A DNA stretch of 64,000 nucleotides from Bacteroidia bacterium (GTDB lineage Bacteria > Bacteroidota > Bacteroidia > Bacteroidales > GWA2-32-17). Both the position numbers and the translations under genes were made by a program. The notes under the pieces were generated by a model, which worked only from the letters and a program-made list of their open reading frames with translations, was not told the origin of the DNA and did not search any database. Where the stretch lies: NCBI GenBank assembly GCA_016218155.1, contig JACREQ010000045.1, positions 57,045-121,044 of the forward strand, given 5' to 3'. Positions 58,706 to 64,000 of this stretch are shown here, piece by piece. Position 1 is the first letter of the stretch. Every line of letters starts with the position of its first letter.

Positions 58706-59776
58706 TTATTTAAGTTCCACTCCGCCATAAACAGTAATTTTATCAGGTCCAAACTGATTCGTAACAAATATTAAATATTTTAATTTAAATCTTGGATCTA
58801 CATATTTTTCGAAATACTGTAAATTATTATAGTCAATTGTTATGTTTGCTGGCATGTACATATAACCAGGTCCCTGATAGTGTCCACCAAAATGCATTAA
58901 GAATTGTCCTTTATTATTAAACATTTCTACAATCTCATACATTGCATCTACAACATAAATATTTTCATCGTTATCAACAGCAACTCCTTTTGGTCGATAA
59001 AACTGACCCGGATTATTGCCATAACTACCAGCAGAATTAATAAATTCTCCTTCTAAAGTATAAGTCTTAACATTATACCCACCAATATCTGTAACATATA
59101 CTTTATTGTTTTTTATATCCATATTTACAGGCGAATACAAATAACTTTCGTCGCCCTGAGCTGCTTCCGGAAAAGAATATAAAAATTTATAGGTAGAATC
59201 ATTTTTATAAACGTTTATTTTATTTCCTTTTATATTTACTACAAATATTTTATTATTAAAAACAGAAACATCTGTAGGTCTGAAGTTCTCAGATTCTCCA
59301 AATGCATTTATATATTTTCCTGTTTTATCAAATATTACTATCTGATTTCTTCCTCCATCGGCTATATATAGGTTTTCATTTTCATCAAGACAAGAATTAA
59401 TTACTGATTTTAATTGCCCTAACCCTGTTGGGATAAAGAAATTAAAAGTATGTTTCTCCAAATCAATTACCTCTAAACCTTGAATACCTGTATCGGAAAT
59501 ATAAATTTTTCCATTTCTGATTTCAATCCCGTATGGTTTGGCAATTGCATTTTCTTTTTCTACACCAAAAATATATCTTTTAAATGCAGATTGTTTTCTA
59601 ACTATATCTATTGAACTACTGAACTTTGTTAAAAATTGTATTCGCGTTGTGTCTGGTGGTGATGGGAAAACAACAACAGTATTGGTAGATGATTCGCCAA
59701 TATGTCTGTTACATGAAACTAAAAGAAAATAATAGATTCCTATTAATAATAAGGTATAAAAAGTTTTCTTTGACAT
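58706..59776 (-). CDS. NHL-repeat six-bladed beta-propeller lipoprotein
   Basis: 356 residues. The lipobox cysteine is near residue 22 (FLLVSC|NRH). NHL-type blades follow from ~70 on (KPYGIEIRNGKIYISDTGIQ, ENLYIADGGRNQIVIFD, RPKGVAVDNDENIYVVDA). Propellers of this kind act as binding scaffolds. It is the first gene of the porin-cytochrome operon, and as I recall NHL proteins also occur in cytochrome-rich operons of Geobacter relatives. It may help assemble the conduit or an extracellular filament. Confidence 0.85.
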   Translation of the reverse strand: MSKKTFYTLLLIGIYYFLLVSCNRHIGESSTNTVVVFPSPPDTTRIQFLTKFSSSIDIVRKQSAFKRYIFGVEKENAIAKPYGIEIRNGKIYISDTGIQGLEVIDLEKHTFNFFIPTGLGQLKSVINSCLDENENLYIADGGRNQIVIFDKTGKYINAFGESENFRPTDVSVFNNKIFVVNIKGNKINVYKNDSTYKFLYSFPEAAQGDESYLYSPVNMDIKNNKVYVTDIGGYNVKTYTLEGEFINSAGSYGNNPGQFYRPKGVAVDNDENIYVVDAMYEIVEMFNNKGQFLMHFGGHYQGPGYMYMPANITIDYNNLQYFEKYVDPRFKLKYLIFVTNQFGPDKITVYGGVELK

Positions 59777-59790
59777 CTTTATTTAATTTT

Positions 59791-59825
59791 AATTTTAAAG
59801 GGCGATAATTTCGCCCTTTAAAATT
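59791..59825 (-). terminator. Terminator between the tetraheme cytochrome and the NHL operon
   Basis: A perfect 15-bp inverted repeat with arms AATTTTAAAGGGCGA and its complement and a 5-base loop, 22 bases past the stop of the tetraheme gene on the minus strand. It ends in AT-rich sequence. It makes the tetraheme gene a separate transcript. Confidence 0.8.
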
Positions 59826-59847
59826 AATAAAAACATATTCACAATAA

Positions 59848-60486
59848 TTATTTAATATGACATGTTAAACAAAGCTGACTAGCATTGTTTGTCATTCTTT
59901 GAAAACTTGTGTATTGGTTATTGTGAGGATTGTGGCATGAAGCACATTCCATTTTACCACCAAATAACATTTTGGTTGCAATTGTTCCACCTAAAGCAGC
60001 TGTTGTTGTTGGTCTTAAAGCACCATCAGCTGTAACTAAAGCAGCATCATAAGTAAAAGAAACAGGATGGTCGTTTGTTAAAGCAGTTCCAACTAATGTT
60101 GTTGTTGTTGGATAAGCAACACCTAAAGTACTTCCTAATGGTAAAGTATTACCAACATGGTTGTTTAATGCAACTGTACCATCATGACAACTTAAACACA
60201 ATAATGAATTACCACTTGGTGCAGCACCTGGAGTTGCATTAAAAGTTGATGACTGAGCACTTGTATACATTGTGTATACCGCAGAGCTAGTAGTGTGACT
60301 CCATAAAGGAGCTTGAGATACTGCCATTGCATTATGAGGAGTATGGCAAACACCGCAAAGTTTGTTTGAAGCCATAGTATTCCATGCCTGTGCACTCATA
60401 TCATGGGGAGTACCTGTAATTGTTTGAGCAAAACTCATTGAAGTTACAGCGAGTAACATCAAAGTAACAAAACTGATTTTTTTCAT
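59848..60486 (-). CDS. Tetraheme c-type cytochrome, OmcE-like
   Basis: 212 residues from MKKISFVTLM at 60486. An upstream in-frame ATG at 60510 lies only ~8 bases past the likely transcription start. A signal peptide is cleaved near SFAQ|TIT. Four CXXCH motifs: CGVCHTPH, CLSCHDGT, CASCHNPH and CLTCHIK at the very end. The order PHDM, CHTPHNA, PLWSH, LCLSCHDG, NDHPVSF, SCHNPH is the pattern I remember for the OmcE filament cytochrome of Geobacter, also a small tetraheme protein. The assignment is from memory, not a search. Own promoter and terminator. Confidence 0.82.
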   Translation of the reverse strand: MKKISFVTLMLLAVTSMSFAQTITGTPHDMSAQAWNTMASNKLCGVCHTPHNAMAVSQAPLWSHTTSSAVYTMYTSAQSSTFNATPGAAPSGNSLLCLSCHDGTVALNNHVGNTLPLGSTLGVAYPTTTTLVGTALTNDHPVSFTYDAALVTADGALRPTTTAALGGTIATKMLFGGKMECASCHNPHNNQYTSFQRMTNNASQLCLTCHIK

Positions 60487-60525
60487 TTTTAAAGATGATT
60501 TTAGGTTCATAATATTTTTTCAACA

Positions 60526-60533
60526 CAAATATA
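60526..60533 (-). promoter_or_regulatory. -7 element of the tetraheme cytochrome promoter
   Basis: On the minus strand TATATTTG matches TAnnTTTG exactly, 39 bases before the chosen start codon. A clear -33 TTG is not seen. Confidence 0.45.
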
Positions 60534-60807
60534 TTTAATTCTTTTTTTAGTATTTTATGTTTTTTAACATGTTTCAATCTGCAAAACACCCCCACTAAAT
60601 CGTATTACATTACTCATTATCTACAACTTGTCATTTATTTAGATTCGTTTTAATCTGCTTAATAACCCATATAAAGTGTATTTGTTATTTCAAAACACTT
60701 AAGCAAACAATATCTACTTTTATTTACAACTTTTACACCATTGTTTATTCCTAATCAAATACTTAAACAGTAAGATGATAAAAATATCAATTATCTAACC
60801 TTACTCA

Positions 60808-60846
60808 AATTATTAAAGGCTCTTATAATAAGAGCCTTTAATAATT
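60808..60846 (-). terminator. Terminator after porP/sprF-like gene
   Basis: A perfect 19-bp inverted repeat with core AAAGGCTCTTAT / ATAAGAGCCTTT and almost no loop, 19 bases past the stop codon on the minus strand. The 355-base gap 60511-60865 holds this, the promoter above and nothing else recognised. Confidence 0.75.
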
Positions 60847-60865
60847 ATTCAACAAATAGAACAAT

Positions 60866-61927
60866 CTAGAAAGAACTAAAAGGATTGTTTAACATAAGGT
60901 TCTTTTTTTCCGCCTGATCCAATTTCACAGATAATGATATGGAATGTGTATTTAAACCACCTATTGCTTTAGTAACATCAGAAGTAATAACATCATATCC
61001 ATATCCTAAAGTAAAGAATTTGTAATCAAAACCAATTAAAAATGTTACAGCATCTTTGGTTTTATACCATCCGCCTAATACAAGTTTTGATTTATCATTA
61101 ATTCTGTAATCCAGATAAATTCCTGTTGCTAATAAACTGGCACCTTTTTGTTCAAGATAAATTACATTCGGAGTTATATCAATTTTATTTGCACCGATGA
61201 TTTTTATTCCACCTTGAAAAGTGAAGCGTCTGGGTAAATCACCTGTTTCTCCGATAAATGATTCGTTAGGTTTATTTAAATTATACCCTGCTGCACCAAG
61301 AAACGCATTTAATTTAGCTCCTTCACCTTCATTATAATACCACATTGCGCCAAAACCAACAGACGGATAAGTTACTTTTTCATTCAAGACAGTTTCACTG
61401 TTTGGATTCGCAGAATTATAGGAACCCAAAACATATTGTTCGTCAAAAGTTAGTTTACTAACATCTAATGATTTTTGAACATATGACCCTAAAATCGCTG
61501 CACTAAAATAATTATTATCAGAAAGACGTAAATTATAGCCAATCGACAGTGAAAAATCGAGATTGCTGAATGCCCCTGCAGTATATTTTTGTGCATTTAA
61601 GCCAAAATCAAGTTTACTGTTTACATTATTTGTTCCTCCCTGCTTTGAGTCACCTATCAAAGTAGTAGTAGTATTTTTACCCACAAAAACGGGATACAAA
61701 GCTGTAACCGAATATGTTTTATATCCATTATCCAATGAACCCCATTGGTTACGATAATTTATAAGTAATTTAAAATCCTTGTTTGCCCCTGCAATAGCCG
61801 GATTTAGATTTAAAGGATTTGCATATGACAAAGAAGATCTGGTATCCTGTGCAACTATGCTTTCTGAAAGCAATGCAGCAGTTATCGTGATAATTCCGAT
61901 TATCGATATTTTGAATTTATTTTTCAT
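60866..61927 (-). CDS. PorP/SprF family type IX secretion-associated outer-membrane protein
   Basis: 353 residues. The signal peptide ends near SIVAQ|DTR. The conserved PorP/SprF opening is seen: YANPLNLNPAIAGANKDFKLLINYRNQW, read in short segments. Barrel strands follow, with a late FDYKFFTLGYGYD. These proteins bind the C-terminal region of CHU_C-type cargo and are needed for its secretion or surface attachment. It follows the CHU_C gene by 39 bases, the usual cargo-partner arrangement. Confidence 0.92.
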   Translation of the reverse strand: MKNKFKISIIGIITITAALLSESIVAQDTRSSLSYANPLNLNPAIAGANKDFKLLINYRNQWGSLDNGYKTYSVTALYPVFVGKNTTTTLIGDSKQGGTNNVNSKLDFGLNAQKYTAGAFSNLDFSLSIGYNLRLSDNNYFSAAILGSYVQKSLDVSKLTFDEQYVLGSYNSANPNSETVLNEKVTYPSVGFGAMWYYNEGEGAKLNAFLGAAGYNLNKPNESFIGETGDLPRRFTFQGGIKIIGANKIDITPNVIYLEQKGASLLATGIYLDYRINDKSKLVLGGWYKTKDAVTFLIGFDYKFFTLGYGYDVITSDVTKAIGGLNTHSISLSVKLDQAEKKNLMLNNPFSSF

Positions 61928-61966
61928 TTTATTAAAGTTTAATGTTTGAAATAATCAATTAAAAAA

Positions 61967-64000
61967 TTACCTGATTAAATTTACTATTCCCGATAAATTT
62001 ACAGATTCTCCATTTGTAAGAATACCTTTTATATAATATGCATAGGCACCTTCGGGGAGTAGTTCATTTGATCCTTGTTTTCTGCCATCCCATCCGTAGC
62101 TTATGTTTTTAGAATAGAAAACGGTTTCTCCCCAGGAATTAAAAATCGCAAATTCAAAGTTGTTAATGCCTTCTCCTCTTACATAGTAAACATCATTTTT
62201 ACCATTGTTATCAGGAGTAAAAGCGGAAGGAACCCAGACTGAAGGTGTTATAACATAAATTGTTACAGAGTCATTATTTTTACAACCATAAATATCAATT
62301 CCAACTACGTTGTACGTTGTTGTAATATCCGGTGATGCAATGGGATTATAAATGCCGGTATTACTTAATCCGTTTGACGGAGTCCATTCATACTGTACTC
62401 CACCGGTTGAGATGAGCTGGGTGCTTGAACCATGAGTAATGGAATCATTTAATCCTGCATCAATTTTGGGCAATTGGTGAACAATTACAGTTACTTCATC
62501 TGTCACAGGTTCGCAACCGGAACCGCTTACTGTTAATAAATAGGTTGTTGTTGAATCAGGAGTAACAACAGGATTTGGTGAATTAATATTGTTTAATCCG
62601 GCGGCCGGTGACCAGACATACGATTGCCCTTCAACAAGAGCAGCTCCTACCTGAATGTTTTCGTTTCTGCAAATTTCTACATCTACACCTGCATTTGCAT
62701 TAAGCGGAAGTAACATGGTTACAATTACAGAATCTGTATTATAACATCCTGTTAATGTATCCTGAACAGTTACTACATAATTTGTTATATTAGCTATAGG
62801 ACTTGAAACAGGATTTGCAATATTAGAAAAATTCAAAGTACTTGATGGAAACCAATTATAAGTGTAACTTGAATCAGGGGTTGTTCCTATCTGCACACTT
62901 CTGTCAGCGCAGATAGTTGTGTCTTTACTCGCATTGGCAATAGGAAGCGAATTAATAAAAATGGTATTTGTATCAATATGCATACAAACTCCATCTGAAA
63001 TAGTTAATGTAACAATTTTATACCCACCACCATTATATGATATTCCTGTAGGGTTTTCAGCATTTGCAGTTTGCGGTAAACCATCCTGTCCAAAATCCCA
63101 GAGGTAAGTCCAGTTTTCGCCTGTACTTCCGGTATTTGTAAAGTTAACACCTGATTCCACGCATTGTGGAGCTGTAGAGGTAAATGAAACTGAAGGAGTA
63201 AGATTAATATTAATTGTATTATTTGAAGTAACAACACAACCTGTTGTACTATTTGTTACAGTTAGTGTTACTGTTTTAATTCCGGAAGTTGAATAAATTA
63301 CTCCAGTAGGATTCTGTGTTGTTGAAGTTGCAGGTGTTGAACCTGTACCAAAATCCCAAGAATAGTTTACCCCACTTGTTGTTCCGGTATTTGTGAAATC
63401 AACAGCAAGTCCTGTACATTTTGGTGCAGTTGAAGTATAACTTGCCTGAGGTGTAGATAAAATATTTACTGTAGTAGTACTTACCGCAGAGCATTGAAAT
63501 TCGTTTGTAACAGTAAGTGTAACAGTTTTATTTCCAGATAAACTATATAGGATATTAGTTGGATTTTGTGATGTAGCTGTTGCCGGTGTAGCTCCGATTC
63601 CAAAATCCCAGCTATACGAAACACCAATACCGGTAGAGCTGTTATTCGTAAAATTAACAGCAGTATTTTCACATACCGGCGCATTAGAACTAAAATTTGA
63701 AGTCGGAGTCTGATATATATTAATAGTATTGGTTGAAGTAACAGCACAACCTGTTGTACTATTTGTTACAGTTAGTGTTACTGTTTTAATTCCGGAGGTT
63801 GAATAAATTACTCCATTAGGATTCTGTGTTGTTGAAGTTGCAGGGGTTGAACCTGTACCAAAATCCCAAGAATAGTTTACACCACTTGTTGTTCCGGTAT
63901 TTGTGAAATCAACAGCAAGTCCTGTACATTTTGGTGCAGTTGAAGTATAACTTGCCTGAGGTGTAGATAAAATATTTACTGTAGTAGTACTTACCGCAGA
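61967..64000 (-). CDS. PKD-repeat surface protein with CHU_C gliding-motility-type C-terminus (5' end outside window)
   Basis: 677 visible residues in a frame open to the right edge; a GTG at 63160 is internal. PKD-like domains carry SWDFGTGSTPATS and YLWDFGQDGL. Later modules repeat PNPVVTPDSTTTYLLTV-type segments. The C-terminal ~90 residues (VWVPSAFTPDNNGKNDVY, FNSWGETVFYSKN, GWDGRKQG, YAYYIKG) are the CHU_C domain, a type B T9SS signal. A 510-base repeat (two PKD units) is nearly identical at 63210-63490 and 63720-64000. The protein is a secreted adhesin-like cargo of the PorP/SprF protein downstream. Confidence 0.92.
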   Translation of the reverse strand, partial: SAVSTTTVNILSTPQASYTSTAPKCTGLAVDFTNTGTTSGVNYSWDFGTGSTPATSTTQNPNGVIYSTSGIKTVTLTVTNSTTGCAVTSTNTINIYQTPTSNFSSNAPVCENTAVNFTNNSSTGIGVSYSWDFGIGATPATATSQNPTNILYSLSGNKTVTLTVTNEFQCSAVSTTTVNILSTPQASYTSTAPKCTGLAVDFTNTGTTSGVNYSWDFGTGSTPATSTTQNPTGVIYSTSGIKTVTLTVTNSTTGCVVTSNNTININLTPSVSFTSTAPQCVESGVNFTNTGSTGENWTYLWDFGQDGLPQTANAENPTGISYNGGGYKIVTLTISDGVCMHIDTNTIFINSLPIANASKDTTICADRSVQIGTTPDSSYTYNWFPSSTLNFSNIANPVSSPIANITNYVVTVQDTLTGCYNTDSVIVTMLLPLNANAGVDVEICRNENIQVGAALVEGQSYVWSPAAGLNNINSPNPVVTPDSTTTYLLTVSGSGCEPVTDEVTVIVHQLPKIDAGLNDSITHGSSTQLISTGGVQYEWTPSNGLSNTGIYNPIASPDITTTYNVVGIDIYGCKNNDSVTIYVITPSVWVPSAFTPDNNGKNDVYYVRGEGINNFEFAIFNSWGETVFYSKNISYGWDGRKQGSNELLPEGAYAYYIKGILTNGESVNLSGIVNLIR

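Noticed and set aside
63004..63747. Leucine/isoleucine-rich open frames within the PKD region
   Set aside because: They are out-of-frame shadows of the PKD-repeat gene. Their low-complexity hydrophobic translations come from its repetitive codons.

Overview
The window is AT-rich chromosomal DNA from a member of the Bacteroidota. The evidence is type IX secretion (T9SS) C-terminal sorting domains on several secreted proteins, a PorP/SprF protein beside a CHU_C-type protein, a DUF4271-hemD pair, and several TAnnTTTG -7 promoter elements typical of the phylum. It looks like a free-living, probably anaerobic or facultative organism rather than a gut commensal, because about 23 kb is given over to multiheme c-type cytochromes and surface proteins.

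Layout. 1-5.0 kb: a partial deacetylase-like gene, a small secreted protein, housekeeping genes (NUDIX, miaA, acyl-CoA reductase), small membrane proteins and tRNA-Cys(GCA). 5.0-7.6 kb: an SOS-type cassette (umuD, umuC, SRAP peptidase). 7.6-18.4 kb: surface-glycan genes. These are pseB/pseC for the first two steps to pseudaminic acid, a T9SS-sorted DNRLRE protein, and a tight seven-gene operon (VOC protein, methyltransferase, FkbH-like HAD enzyme, acyl carrier protein, GNAT-like protein, polysaccharide deacetylase, GT42/DUF115-like protein) that may make and transfer a glyceroyl or O-methylglyceroyl group. A remnant of a porin gene 3' end lies next to pseC. 18.5-24.2 kb: housekeeping genes (glyQS, ctpA, yidD, rnpA, hemD, DUF4271). 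24.3-28.7 kb: a large T9SS-sorted protein broken by an in-frame TGA, and a small secreted protein. 28.8-37.6 kb: an acetate module with a SatP-type transporter, a Cache-PAS-PAS-CBS-DUF294 membrane sensor, a DUF485 protein, an ActP-type symporter and an outer-membrane porin.

37.7-60.5 kb, all on the minus strand: a putative extracellular electron transfer locus. Six cytochromes carry 66 CXXCH motifs plus three atypical sites (two CX3CH, one CX4CH). At its upstream end is a separately transcribed tetraheme protein resembling the OmcE nanowire cytochrome. Next is a tight operon of NHL beta-propeller lipoprotein, pentaheme lipoprotein, outer-membrane beta-barrel and 8-9-heme cytochrome. Downstream are three large related cytochromes interleaved with T9SS-sorted repeat proteins and a FISUMP-domain protein. 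60.8-64 kb: a PorP/SprF protein and a partial CHU_C/PKD-repeat protein that runs off the right edge.

Inferred working model: acetate imported by SatP, ActP and the porin would supply electrons. Those electrons would pass through periplasmic cytochromes and the barrel-cytochrome conduit to surface cytochromes or an OmcE-like filament, on a cell surface with T9SS-exported repeat proteins. This rests on domain content and gene order only. No CRISPR array, insertion sequence or rRNA was seen.
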